From JBCDBD01 sp039184335 (GTDB lineage Bacteria; Bacteroidota; Bacteroidia; Flavobacteriales; Flavobacteriaceae): a DNA stretch of 15,222 bases. Both the position numbers and the translations under genes were made by a program. The notes below the pieces were generated by a model. It worked only from the letters and a program-made list of their open reading frames with translations, was not told the origin of the DNA and ran no database searches. The stretch covers positions 1 to 15,222 of the forward strand of contig JBCDBD010000060.1 of assembly GCA_039184335.1 (NCBI GenBank). The letters are read 5' to 3'. Of this stretch, positions 6,946 through 15,192 are shown piece after piece. How positions within the stretch are numbered: the stretch's first letter is position 1; each line of letters starts with the position of its first letter.

Positions 6946-8415
6946 ATGTTCAACTATTTTTTAGGGAATAGCCCAAAATGGTATAAAATCCTTATTGTAG
7001 GATTTTTGATTTTCAATATCTTCTCCTATTTCATTTTAGGCCCAACCATCACCTCATGGCTGTTTATCGGTGAGTTTATCTTTACACTGGCCATGGCCTT
7101 AAAATGCTATCCGTTACAATCTGGGGGGCTACTGGCCATTCAGGTGCTCATACTAAATCTTACCACCCCAAAAAATGCTTTTCATGAAATTCATCAAAAT
7201 CTAGAGGTAATTTTGCTACTGGTCTTTATGGTAGCAGGAATCTATTTTATGAAACCCTTACTGATGTATATGTTCAGTAAGGTGTTCACCAAAATAAAAT
7301 CCAAGATGACATTATCGCTATTATTTGTATCACTGTCAGCAGTACTGTCTGCATTTTTAGATGCCCTCACAGTTACTGCCGTCTTGATCAGTGTTGCAGT
7401 AGGGTTCTATGGGGTGTACCATAAAATACATTCAGGATCTGGGGACTACAATAAAAACTTGGTGTTGGACAGAAAAGAACTAAGTGGTGAAACGCTCGGT
7501 CAATTCAGAAGCTTTTTAAGGAGCTTGGTGATGCACGGTGTAGTAGGCACGGCACTCGGAGGAGTGTGTACCATCGTAGGTGAACCACAAAACCTACTGA
7601 TCGGTGAGCGCATGGGATGGGACTTCATCGAATTCTTTCTAAAAATGGCACCTATTACGATACCCGTATTAGGCGCAGGACTGCTAACCACCATCATTTT
7701 GGAAGCAACCGGAGCTTTTGGTTTTGGGGCAAAACTGCCCAAGATTGCCCGTGATATCATTGAAGGCTATACTGAAGAGGAAGATGCCAATAGGTCGGCT
7801 AAGGCCAAATATGGATTGATAGTACAAGCAGTATCAGGCATACTCTTGATTATAGCACTAGCCCTGCATCTTGCCCCTGTTGGTTTAATAGGATTGGGAT
7901 TGATCATTGTACAGACAGCTTTTATGGGAATCATCGAAGAACATAGTCTAGGAAAAGCTTTTGAAGAAGCACTCCCTTTCACGGGCCTGCTGGTTGTATT
8001 CTTTGTTATCGTGGCCATGATCCATGACCAACACCTTTTTAAACCAATTATTGATTGGGCCTTATCTTTAGATGCGGGCTCACAACCCTCCATGTTCTAT
8101 GCAGCCAATGGGATATTGTCTATGATCAGTGATAATGTCTTTGTGGCAACCGTTTATATAGGCGAAGTAAAAGAAGCGTTTGACAATGGGGTGATATCAA
8201 GGGAACAGTTCGAAAAATTGGCCATTGCCATAAATACAGGAACCAACCTACCAAGTGTCGCTACACCTAATGGCCAAGCGGCGTTCTTATTTTTATTGAC
8301 TTCATCTTTGGCACCCTTAATTGGTCTTTCATACACCAAAATGGTAAAAATGGCCCTCCCCTATACCATAGTATTGGGAGGCATAGGTTTATTATGTATC
8401 TTATACATGCTATAA
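6946..8415 (+). CDS. nhaB: sodium/proton antiporter NhaB
   Basis: 489 residues, close to the roughly 510 of the E. coli protein. NhaB exchanges Na+ (or Li+) out of the cell for protons across the inner membrane. The N-terminus (LGNSPKWYK), EFIFTLAMALKCYPLQ.GGLL, the LSAFLDALTVTAV helix, the VGTALGGVCTIVGEPQNLLI segment, and the C-terminal ISDNVFVATVYIGEVK and NTGTNLPSVATPNGQAAFLF regions are the strongly conserved NhaB signatures. About twelve hydrophobic segments are visible. The ATG at 6946 gives the expected N-terminus. The next gene in the same direction starts 68 bp after the stop, so nhaB likely heads an operon with two soluble enzymes, an unusual partner set for this transporter. The upstream candidate operator suggests it is regulated together with the Crp/Fnr-type genes to the right. 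Confidence 0.96.
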   Translation: MFNYFLGNSPKWYKILIVGFLIFNIFSYFILGPTITSWLFIGEFIFTLAMALKCYPLQSGGLLAIQVLILNLTTPKNAFHEIHQNLEVILLLVFMVAGIYFMKPLLMYMFSKVFTKIKSKMTLSLLFVSLSAVLSAFLDALTVTAVLISVAVGFYGVYHKIHSGSGDYNKNLVLDRKELSGETLGQFRSFLRSLVMHGVVGTALGGVCTIVGEPQNLLIGERMGWDFIEFFLKMAPITIPVLGAGLLTTIILEATGAFGFGAKLPKIARDIIEGYTEEEDANRSAKAKYGLIVQAVSGILLIIALALHLAPVGLIGLGLIIVQTAFMGIIEEHSLGKAFEEALPFTGLLVVFFVIVAMIHDQHLFKPIIDWALSLDAGSQPSMFYAANGILSMISDNVFVATVYIGEVKEAFDNGVISREQFEKLAIAINTGTNLPSVATPNGQAAFLFLLTSSLAPLIGLSYTKMVKMALPYTIVLGGIGLLCILYML

Positions 8416-8483
8416 GAACCACACATAATCCATATTACTTTCATTGGATAAAAAAAGGCAATGATACAAACCATAATAAAAAA

Positions 8484-10124
8484 ATGAAGGCATCAGATTT
8501 ATTCATCAAAGCACTTGAAAATGAAGGTGTGGAATATATTTTTGGCATACCTGGCGAAGAAAACCTTGATTTTTTGGATTCTTTAAAAGATTCAAAAATA
8601 AAGCTGGTCTTGACGCGCCATGAACAGGGTGCAGGTTTCATGGCCGCCACATATGGGCGCTTAACCGGAAAACCCGGGGTTTGTCTGGCCACATTGGGTC
8701 CTGGAGCAACCAATTTTACCACCCCTGCCGCTTATGCCCAATTGGGCGCAATGCCCATGATGATGATTACCGGACAAAAGCCCATCAAAAAATCAAAACA
8801 GGGCCGTTTTCAAATTGTTGATATTGTCGACCTCTTGAGACCCATTACCAAATATACCAGACAAGTGGTCAACGGAAACAATATTGCCGCCATGGTCAGG
8901 GAATCTTTTCGATTGTCAATGGAAGAAAGACCTGGGGCCGTACATATCGAATTACCTGAAGACATTGCCGCTGAAAATTGTGATGACAAAGTTTTCAAAG
9001 TGGTGGGTCACAAAAGACCAGATGCCGATAAGAAAACCGTTCTTAAAGCTGCCAAAATGATCGAGGCAGCAAAAATGCCCCTCTTGTTGATCGGTGCCGG
9101 TGCCAATAGAAAGCGTACAAGCATTGCGCTGACCAAGTTTGTAGAAGATACGGGCATTCCTTTTTTTAACACACAAATGGGCAAAGGGGTCATAGACGAA
9201 AGGCATCCTAAGTTCTTGGGTACTGCAGCACTATCAGACCATGACTTTTTACACTGTGCGATCAAACGGGCGGATCTGATCATCAATGTCGGGCATGATG
9301 TTATTGAAAAACCCCCATTTTTTATGGAAGAAGGCGGCACCAAAGTAGTACATGTCAATTTTTTTCCTGCACAGGTAGATGAAGTGTATTTTCCCCAACT
9401 CAATATCATTGGTGACATTGCTACATCAGTAAGGCGACTGGGCGAATTAATCAAAGACAAGGAAAATTGGGACTTGACCTATTACGAACGGATAAAGGAA
9501 GAAGTCGAAAGCCATTTAACCAAATATTCCCAAGATAACCGATTTCCTATGCTCCCGCAACGCTTGGTGCATATCGTTAGGGAAGAACTGCCTGAAGATG
9601 GTATCGTTACCTTAGATAATGGAGTATATAAAATTTGGTTTGCACGAAATTACAAGTGCTACCAAGCCAATACCTTACTGTTAGACAATGCCCTAGCAAC
9701 GATGGGGGCTGGGTTGCCATCTGCAATGTTGGCGAAATTGATCAACCCTGACAAGAACGTAATTTCGGTATGTGGTGATGGTGGTTTTATGATGAACTCC
9801 CAAGAATTGGAGACCGCGGTCCGGTTAAATCTCAACTTGACCATTATCATATTGAACGATAGCTCATATGGCATGATAAAATGGAAACAAGAAGGCATGG
9901 GATTCGATAATTTTGGACTGGATTATAAAAATCCAGATTTTGTAAAATATGCAGAAAGTTATGGAGCTGTCGGCCACAGGCCGAACAGTGATGAAGACTT
10001 CAATAAAATTTTAAAAAACTGTCTACAGATGAATGGGGTTCATCTTATTGATCTTGCCGTAGATTATTCGCTGAACCATCCTATTCTAAACGTTTTGCTA
10101 AAAGAAAAAACCTGTATTTTATAA
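8484..10124 (+). CDS. acetolactate-synthase-like ThDP-dependent enzyme, large subunit
   Basis: 546 residues. The three thiamine-diphosphate enzyme domains are in order: PYR (residues about 1-165) with the activating glutamate E47 in LTRHEQGAGFMAA and GRLTGKPGVCLATLGPGATN; a central domain (about 190-330) with PLLLIGAGANRK; and the PP domain (about 375-546) with the Mg-ThDP motif GDGG (431-434) and N458 in IILND. The FQIVDIVDLLRPITKY segment is typical of acetolactate synthases, which join two pyruvates to acetolactate and CO2. No small regulatory subunit or ilv gene is nearby, so a catabolic or specialised carboligase or decarboxylase role is likelier than branched-chain amino acid synthesis. 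ATG 8484 (MKASDLFIKAL) was chosen over upstream in-frame codons because homologues start there. The aldehyde dehydrogenase gene starts 7 bp after its stop. Confidence 0.88.
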   Translation: MKASDLFIKALENEGVEYIFGIPGEENLDFLDSLKDSKIKLVLTRHEQGAGFMAATYGRLTGKPGVCLATLGPGATNFTTPAAYAQLGAMPMMMITGQKPIKKSKQGRFQIVDIVDLLRPITKYTRQVVNGNNIAAMVRESFRLSMEERPGAVHIELPEDIAAENCDDKVFKVVGHKRPDADKKTVLKAAKMIEAAKMPLLLIGAGANRKRTSIALTKFVEDTGIPFFNTQMGKGVIDERHPKFLGTAALSDHDFLHCAIKRADLIINVGHDVIEKPPFFMEEGGTKVVHVNFFPAQVDEVYFPQLNIIGDIATSVRRLGELIKDKENWDLTYYERIKEEVESHLTKYSQDNRFPMLPQRLVHIVREELPEDGIVTLDNGVYKIWFARNYKCYQANTLLLDNALATMGAGLPSAMLAKLINPDKNVISVCGDGGFMMNSQELETAVRLNLNLTIIILNDSSYGMIKWKQEGMGFDNFGLDYKNPDFVKYAESYGAVGHRPNSDEDFNKILKNCLQMNGVHLIDLAVDYSLNHPILNVLLKEKTCIL

Positions 10125-10131
10125 TTTGGCC

Positions 10132-11520
10132 ATGTTGCAAGTATTATCACCATACGACCAAAGCTTGATCGAGGAAATTCCCTTAGTAACAAAAGAGGCT
10201 GTCGAAAAAGCGTTGGCTACCGCCCATGAGTTGTTTACAGATGTGTCAAAATGGATACCTGCCCATGAACGCATCGCTATTTTAGAGCGTACAGCCGCTA
10301 TAATGGCGTCACAAATAACCACACTTACCGAAACGGCGGCCCATGAAGGTGGTAAACCTTACGTCGATTCAAAAGTTGAGGTGCTTCGTGCCATCAACGG
10401 GGTAAAAATAGCTGCAGAGCATATTTCACAACTCAAAGGAGAACAAATCCCAATGGGATTGACCAAGTCGTCAGAAAATAGAATCGCTTTTACGACCAGG
10501 GAACCTATTGGAATAGTTTCATCGATCAGTGCATTCAACCATCCATTAAATCTTACCATACACCAAACCGTAACCGCCATAGCTGCTGGATGCCCGGTAA
10601 TTATAAAACCTGCATTGACCACTCCCCTATCATGTTTGGCATTTGTTGAAATACTTAAAGAAGCTGGACTACCTGCAGGCTGGTGCCAAGCCGTGGTTTG
10701 TGATAATGAGGTCGCGGAGCAATTGGTTACTGACCCAAGGGTCAACTATTTTTCTTTTATCGGATCAGCCAAAGTAGGTTGGTATTTAAGGTCAAAACTG
10801 TCGCCAGGCACGCGATGTGCACTTGAACATGGGGGAGCGGCCCCAGTTATTATAGAAAAAGATGCTGATATCGAAAAGATGCTTCCCCTACTTGCCAAAG
10901 GGGGGTTTTATCATGCCGGACAGGTCTGTGTATCAGTACAACGGGTATTTGCACATACAGCAATTGTCGATAAAGTGGCCGATGCATTGGCCAAACTGGC
11001 CTCAAAACTAATCGTTGGCAATCAAATGGATGAAAAAACCGAAGTGGGCCCTTTAATATTGCCTAGAGAGGTCGATCGGGTCGAGGCATGGGTGAATGAG
11101 GCAAAAGAAGGACAGGAAACCCAAGTTTTATGCGGTGGAAATCGAATTTCAGATACCTGTTACCAACCTACCGTACTCTTAAACCCACCAATCGATGCAA
11201 AGGTTTCTACATTGGAAATTTTCGGCCCAGTGGTATGTGTATACAGTTATACCGATAGGGACAAGGCTATTGAAATTGCCAATGGTTTGGATGCGCATTT
11301 TCAAGCAGCCGTTTTCACAAAAAATCTGGATATTGCCTTAGATTGTGTCAAAAAACTGAACGCCACTGCTGTAATGGTAAACGATCACACCGCTTTTAGA
11401 GTTGATTGGATGCCCTTCGGTGGCCGGGACTCTTCTGGAATCGGCATGGGCGGAATTCAATATTCGATGCACGAGATGACCAGGGAAAAGCTCATGGTCA
11501 TCAAAAGCAATGTGCTTTAA
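10132..11520 (+). CDS. NAD(P)-dependent aldehyde dehydrogenase, lactaldehyde-dehydrogenase-like group
   Basis: 462 residues, slightly short for the superfamily (about 475-500). It oxidises aldehydes to acids; the true substrate is unknown. Visible landmarks are N136 in SAFNHPLNL, the base E232 in LEHGGAAP, the nucleophile C266 in YHAGQVCVSVQR (34 residues after E232, the family spacing), EIFGPVV, and the C-terminal PFGGRDSSGIG.GG segment. FNHPLNL..H and AAGCPVIIKPA fit the F21/lactaldehyde-dehydrogenase-like group better than betaine or succinate-semialdehyde enzymes. The start is ATG 10132; an in-frame TTG at 10126 is less likely. Only 7 bp separate it from the ThDP enzyme, so the two are almost surely co-transcribed and may act in sequence, the carboligase/decarboxylase producing or using an aldehyde. 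Confidence 0.92.
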   Translation: MLQVLSPYDQSLIEEIPLVTKEAVEKALATAHELFTDVSKWIPAHERIAILERTAAIMASQITTLTETAAHEGGKPYVDSKVEVLRAINGVKIAAEHISQLKGEQIPMGLTKSSENRIAFTTREPIGIVSSISAFNHPLNLTIHQTVTAIAAGCPVIIKPALTTPLSCLAFVEILKEAGLPAGWCQAVVCDNEVAEQLVTDPRVNYFSFIGSAKVGWYLRSKLSPGTRCALEHGGAAPVIIEKDADIEKMLPLLAKGGFYHAGQVCVSVQRVFAHTAIVDKVADALAKLASKLIVGNQMDEKTEVGPLILPREVDRVEAWVNEAKEGQETQVLCGGNRISDTCYQPTVLLNPPIDAKVSTLEIFGPVVCVYSYTDRDKAIEIANGLDAHFQAAVFTKNLDIALDCVKKLNATAVMVNDHTAFRVDWMPFGGRDSSGIGMGGIQYSMHEMTREKLMVIKSNVL

Positions 11521-11574
11521 ACATTTTCTACCCACATCAGGGAATATCAAATCAACTAAACCGACGACAAAAAA

Positions 11575-13179
11575 TCAAGCTTCTTGTGCAACAGATTCCA
11601 CATGCCTAAATGATGTGCTTGTTGCCGCCATCATAGCTCGTTCCCATCCTTTTGGCAAGGGTTCTTGCAACAATGCCCCTGGTTTGAGGTATTCATAGAT
11701 TTCACCATAATGCTTGATTTCTGTGAAATCTGTTCTGCGCATCCTATGCCACGGTCGTAGCTCATTAGTACTGTTTAAACCCATTGAACCGATAATCTCC
11801 GCTACACTTTGCACTGTACCATCATGATATGAAGATGTACGCTTGGCCTTATCCTCTACATGCAGTCCGTTCATAAAACGAGGGTCTTGTGTAGCCACCC
11901 CAGTGGGGCAGGTGTTGGCATTACACTTAAGTGCCTGTATACAACCAATGGCTAACATCATCGCTCTTGCCGAGTAACAAAGATCTGCACCGATAGCTAT
12001 ATTTTTCACTATATCAAATCCAGTAATGATCTTACCACTGCATATGATCTTTATTTTGTACCGAAGGTTAAAGCCTACAAGGGCATTGTGCACAAAAACA
12101 ATGGCCTCGTTCAAAGGAGCCCCTATGCTATTTGAAAATTCCAAAGGAGCAGCACCTGTGCCACCTTCAGTACCATCAACTGCTATATAATCAGGAGCGA
12201 CACCTTTTTCTGACATCGCTTTGCAAATGGCCAAAAACTCCCTACGCTTTCCTATACATAACTTAATCCCTATTGGCTTGCCTCCAGACAAATCACGCAA
12301 TTGCTGTATGAAACCCAAAAGTTCCAATGGGGTGCTAAAAGCAGAATGTGCTGGTGGTGAATTGACATCTTTCCCCATGGGTACATTTCTGATCTTAGAA
12401 ATTTCTGCGGTCACTTTTTGGGCAGGTAATATACCCCCATGTCCGGGTTTGGCTCCTTGCGATAATTTTATTTCAATCATTTTCACATTGGGTATCACAG
12501 ATTTTTGATTGAACAATTTGGGGTCAAAATTACCGTCAAAGGTTCTCGCTCCGAAATAACCTGTACCAATCTGCCAAATCAGATCACCCCCATTTTGCAA
12601 ATGGTATTCCGTGATACCTCCCTCGCCTGTATTATGGGCAAAACCACCAAGATGTGCGCCCTTGTTCAAGGCAAGAACCGCATTTTTACTAAGCGAACCA
12701 TAGCTCATTGCAGAAATGTTCATAATACTTGCGCTATAGGGCTGGCGGCAATCAGGCCCACCGATGGTTACCCGCATCGTTTTGGGATCGGGATGGATAG
12801 GCTCCATTGAATGGTTCACCCATTCATAGCCAACATCATATACATCAAGCTGTGTCCCGAAAGGGAGTGTATCCAGCTGTTTTTTGGCACGTTGATAGAC
12901 TAAAGAGCGTGATTGACGTGAAAAAGGGACACCACTAAAATTTGACTCTATAAAATATTGGTTGATTTCAGGTGCGATACCCTCAAGCAGGTAACGAAAA
13001 TTTCCAATCAATGGGTAATTTCTTTTTATGGTCTGCCGTTTTTGCAACATATCTTTAAGCCCTATAAAAAACAAAGGGGCCACAAGAACAAAGCTCCATA
13101 GTATGGGTGGCCAGAAGAATTGAATACCAATAATGACACCTATGACCAACAGTGAAATGACTATAAATTCCCGTCTCAT
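11575..13179 (-). CDS. membrane-anchored FMN-binding glutamate-synthase-family protein
   Basis: 534 residues. Two adjacent N-terminal membrane segments (FIVISLLVIGVIIGIQFFW and ILWSFVLVAPLFFIG) are followed by the FMN/synthase domain of the glutamate synthase large subunit: SAMSYGSLSKNA (157-167), GEGGI, QGAKPGHGG (241-249), DGTEGGTGAAP (335-345) and SGKIITG. The three cysteines C413, C419 and C424 have the C-x5-C-x4-C spacing of the 3Fe-4S cluster of glutamate synthases, followed by PTGVATQDP. It lacks the N-terminal glutaminase domain, so it cannot release ammonia from glutamine itself; the physiological reaction of such stand-alone proteins is not established. It converges on the aldehyde dehydrogenase (54 bp gap) and diverges from the first Crp/Fnr-type gene, with the palindrome at 13262 between them. 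Confidence 0.93.
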   Translation of the reverse strand: MRREFIVISLLVIGVIIGIQFFWPPILWSFVLVAPLFFIGLKDMLQKRQTIKRNYPLIGNFRYLLEGIAPEINQYFIESNFSGVPFSRQSRSLVYQRAKKQLDTLPFGTQLDVYDVGYEWVNHSMEPIHPDPKTMRVTIGGPDCRQPYSASIMNISAMSYGSLSKNAVLALNKGAHLGGFAHNTGEGGITEYHLQNGGDLIWQIGTGYFGARTFDGNFDPKLFNQKSVIPNVKMIEIKLSQGAKPGHGGILPAQKVTAEISKIRNVPMGKDVNSPPAHSAFSTPLELLGFIQQLRDLSGGKPIGIKLCIGKRREFLAICKAMSEKGVAPDYIAVDGTEGGTGAAPLEFSNSIGAPLNEAIVFVHNALVGFNLRYKIKIICSGKIITGFDIVKNIAIGADLCYSARAMMLAIGCIQALKCNANTCPTGVATQDPRFMNGLHVEDKAKRTSSYHDGTVQSVAEIIGSMGLNSTNELRPWHRMRRTDFTEIKHYGEIYEYLKPGALLQEPLPKGWERAMMAATSTSFRHVESVAQEA

Positions 13180-13261
13180 AATTCTGAAAGGTTTTTTTGG
13201 TTAAAGAAGCTTTAAAACAATTGCCCCAAGGACAATATAATCTTTAAACCATACTTTTTTG

Positions 13262-13275
13262 TTGAATTAATTTAA
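13262..13275 (+). promoter_or_regulatory. candidate operator TTGAATTAATTTAA in the divergent promoter region
   Basis: The same 14-mer as upstream of nhaB, here about midway between the divergent starts at 13179 and 13344. Central AATTAATT flanked by TTG/TAA gives near-perfect dyad symmetry. Twenty bases further right, GGTCAGCTAACC (13283-13294) is a second, imperfect palindrome. Its placement suits control of both genes by one regulator, possibly autoregulation by the adjacent Crp/Fnr-type protein. Confidence 0.5.
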
Positions 13276-13343
13276 TGCGGTAGGTCAGCTAACCAAAATT
13301 TAAAATCAAATCAACTGTTATGCCCAAAAATGTATATTTGAGC

Positions 13344-13925
13344 ATGATCGGTATATTAAAAACAAAACTTGAAAGGTTCATCGAGGTCAATCATGAACTG
13401 TGGGAAGAGGTACAAAGAAATACGACGGAGCTATTTATAAAAAAAGGGGGAATATTGATCAAGTACGGTAGTATTGACCGAAACGTCTACGTAGTAGCTT
13501 CAGGAAGCTTTGAGGCTATATTGCTTTCAACCAATGGAAATCGACAAGTGGTCTGGTTTTTTTTCGATGACTTTTCTGATGCGGCGGTTTGCATGGACAG
13601 TCATTTTTTGGGCGAACTGACCAAGTATGAGATCAAGGCCATGGAAGACTCTTTGGTATATGCCTTCAAAAAGAGTGACATAGACGCATGGCTGATAAAA
13701 TATCCCAACTTCAACCTGTTCTTTAGAAGCCATATTCTGGAACAATTAATAGATCAGAATGAGATCCGTAACCATATGGTATCACATACACCCCATGATT
13801 TTTTACAATATCTAAAAGAAAAATACCCCGTAATCTTAAAAAGAACACCACGGAAAAAGCTTGCACAATTTATGGGCATCACACCCGAATGGCTCAGTAA
13901 AATCACTAAAAAGTCCATTCTTTAA
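13344..13925 (+). CDS. Crp/Fnr-type transcriptional regulator, copy 1
   Basis: 193 residues from ATG 13344. This start matches the start of the paralogue at 14240, and the DNA just upstream of both ATGs is alike; an ATG at 13320 would add eight residues with no counterpart. Residues about 20-115 form a cyclic-nucleotide-binding-type beta roll (KKGGILIKYG, YVVASGSFEA, RQVVWFFFDDF, YEIKAMEDSLVYAF). The Gly-Glu and Arg-Ser residues that hold cAMP in E. coli CRP are not visible, so cAMP is probably not the ligand. The C-terminal helix-turn-helix is RKKLAQFMGITPEWLSKITKK (169-190), read as KLAQFMGIT then PEWLSKI. It has about 41 differences from copy 2 over 193 residues. It likely acts on nearby promoters; the palindrome 69 bp upstream is the candidate autoregulatory site. 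Confidence 0.9.
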   Translation: MIGILKTKLERFIEVNHELWEEVQRNTTELFIKKGGILIKYGSIDRNVYVVASGSFEAILLSTNGNRQVVWFFFDDFSDAAVCMDSHFLGELTKYEIKAMEDSLVYAFKKSDIDAWLIKYPNFNLFFRSHILEQLIDQNEIRNHMVSHTPHDFLQYLKEKYPVILKRTPRKKLAQFMGITPEWLSKITKKSIL

Positions 13926-14239
13926 TAATACATATCCATTTGATTAACAAATATTTATGTAAAAATTTAAAGTTTTGGAGATTTAGAATACACTAAGATT
14001 GGTTGAACCTAAAATCATCATTAATGTATTGTTGGCCAAGAATGGAAATCTTCTTTCCTCACCACGGTTTACAGTATCAAATACTATCTGTTACCATTCT
14101 TTTTTAGTATTTTTCCTCAGGGTGTTGGCCATAAATCTTGATTTATTCCTATAATTATTGATTATCACATCAACTTATATTTTGATGTTATCTATTGGTA
14201 CTGGCACTTATATTAGAAAATATTAAATGATATTTCAGT
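13926..14239. other. intergenic region between the two regulator copies
   Basis: 314 bp, A/T-rich, with no convincing coding frame. TGTTGGCCA occurs twice (14030-14038, 14123-14131), and an inverted repeat lies at 14167-14188. The long upstream region of copy 1 is not repeated here: similarity between the copies begins only about ten bases before each ATG. Confidence 0.6.
14167..14188. promoter_or_regulatory. inverted repeat ACATCAA-N8-TTGATGT upstream of regulator copy 2
   Basis: Perfect 7-bp arms separated by 8 bases end 51 bp before the ATG at 14240. The ATCAA/TTGAT words are those of Crp/Fnr half sites but face the opposite way to the classical TTGAT-N4-ATCAA arrangement. It may be an operator or an mRNA leader hairpin. 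Confidence 0.3.
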
Positions 14240-14821
14240 ATGATCGATATATTAAAAACCAAACTTGAACGGCACATCGAAGTCGATGATGAGCTATGGC
14301 AAGAGATGCAACAGAATACAACGAGTCTTTTTGTAAAAAAAAAGGACATATTGATTGACTATGGCAGTATTGATCGAAACGTCTACGCAATAGCGTCAGG
14401 AAGCTTTGAGGTTGCATTAGTTTCAACCAATGGAAATCGACAAGTGGTCTGGTTTTTTTTAGATAACTTTTCTAACTCAGCAGTTTGCATGGACAGTCAT
14501 TTTTTGAATGAACCGACCAAGTATGAGATCAAGGCCATGGAAGACTCTCTGGTATATGTCTTCAAAAAGAGTGATATAGATGCATGGCTGATAAAATATC
14601 CCAACTTCAACCTGTTCTTTAGAAGTGATGTTTTGGAAAAATTTATAAATATGAATGAGATCCGTAACCATATGGTGTCACATACACCCTATGAGTTTCT
14701 AAAGTATCTAAGAGAGAATTACCCCATAATCTTAGAGAAAACACCACGGAAAAATCTTGCACAATTTATGGGCATCACACCGGAATGGCTCAGCAAAATT
14801 ACCAAAAAGTCTGGCTGTTAA
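14240..14821 (+). CDS. Crp/Fnr-type transcriptional regulator, copy 2
   Basis: 193 residues, the same length and architecture as copy 1: beta-roll sensor (about 20-115), connecting helix (YPNFNLFFRSDVLEKFI), and helix-turn-helix with LAQFMGITPEWLSKI identical to copy 1. The recognition region is conserved, so both proteins probably bind the same DNA sequence. Differences cluster in the N-terminal strand region (residues 12-40), the loop DNFSNSAV / FLNEPTK, and the linker before the HTH, as expected if ligand sensing or dimer contacts have diverged. An A9 run (14335-14343) and a T8 run (14453-14460) lie in the coding sequence and are possible slippage points. It is followed by a terminator-like hairpin, so it probably ends its transcription unit. 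Confidence 0.9.
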   Translation: MIDILKTKLERHIEVDDELWQEMQQNTTSLFVKKKDILIDYGSIDRNVYAIASGSFEVALVSTNGNRQVVWFFLDNFSNSAVCMDSHFLNEPTKYEIKAMEDSLVYVFKKSDIDAWLIKYPNFNLFFRSDVLEKFINMNEIRNHMVSHTPYEFLKYLRENYPIILEKTPRKNLAQFMGITPEWLSKITKKSGC

Positions 14822-14837
14822 GACACCTTCTCTTTAA

Positions 14838-14894
14838 GGCGATATCGGCTCTTTGCCATGGACAAGGGTTGTTCCAATTTATATCGCCATTTTT
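14838..14894 (+). terminator. possible terminator after regulator copy 2
   Basis: GGCGATAT (14838-14845) pairs perfectly with ATATCGCC (14881-14888), followed by ATTTTT. The 35-nt loop contains smaller complementary words (GGACAA with TTGTTCC), so a longer stacked structure is possible. It starts 16 bp after the stop codon. Confidence 0.45.
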
Positions 14895-15126
14895 AGTAAA
14901 CCATAGACCGACTTCTTATCATAAACGTATAAAAATACCTAGGCCATGGCAAGGTTAAAAAATATACTAGGCACATGTGGTTTTACGAATTAGGATGAAG
15001 ACTACCTTATATCACTATTTTTATTATCCAAATACATTATTGTTGCTTAAAAGGTCTACAGAAATCAATCACATAAAATAAATTGTATTAGCTACGATTA
15101 CAAATTCGGACCATATAGTACTAAAA

Positions 15127-15150
15127 TGTTTAATTTAATTATATTAAACA
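15127..15150. repeat. inverted repeat TGTTTAAT-N8-ATTAAACA
   Basis: Perfect 8-bp arms with an 8-base spacer in A/T-rich DNA. It could be an operator or a chance product of composition. Confidence 0.35.
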
Positions 15151-15192
15151 CTAAACATAAGCAGCTCAAAAGGTTAAGCATTGATTAAAAAT

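Larger units (their letters stand above)
13333..14821 (+). repeat. tandem gene duplication (two regulator copies)
   Basis: The segments of about 13335-13916 and 14231-14812 are paralogous along their whole length without gaps; 40 bases (13525-13564 and 14421-14460) are identical. The proteins are about 79% identical by hand count, with differences spread along the chain and no frame damage, so both copies appear to be maintained. Confidence 0.9.

Noticed and set aside
8484..11520. ThDP enzyme as branched-chain amino acid IlvB or a sulfoacetaldehyde acetyltransferase with its pathway
   Set aside because: No IlvH-type small subunit, ilvC/ilvD, phosphotransacetylase or sulfonate genes are nearby; only an acetolactate-synthase-like call is supported.
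13333..13340. TATATTTG as a -7 promoter element of regulator copy 1
   Set aside because: It matches TAnnTTTG exactly but lies only three bases before the ATG at 13344 with no TTG at the -33 position; the similarity to the copy 2 leader suggests a translation-related or inherited sequence.
13320..13343. Upstream ATG at 13320 as the start of regulator copy 1
   Set aside because: The paralogue has no matching extension, and nucleotide similarity between the copies begins only about ten bases before the 13344 ATG.
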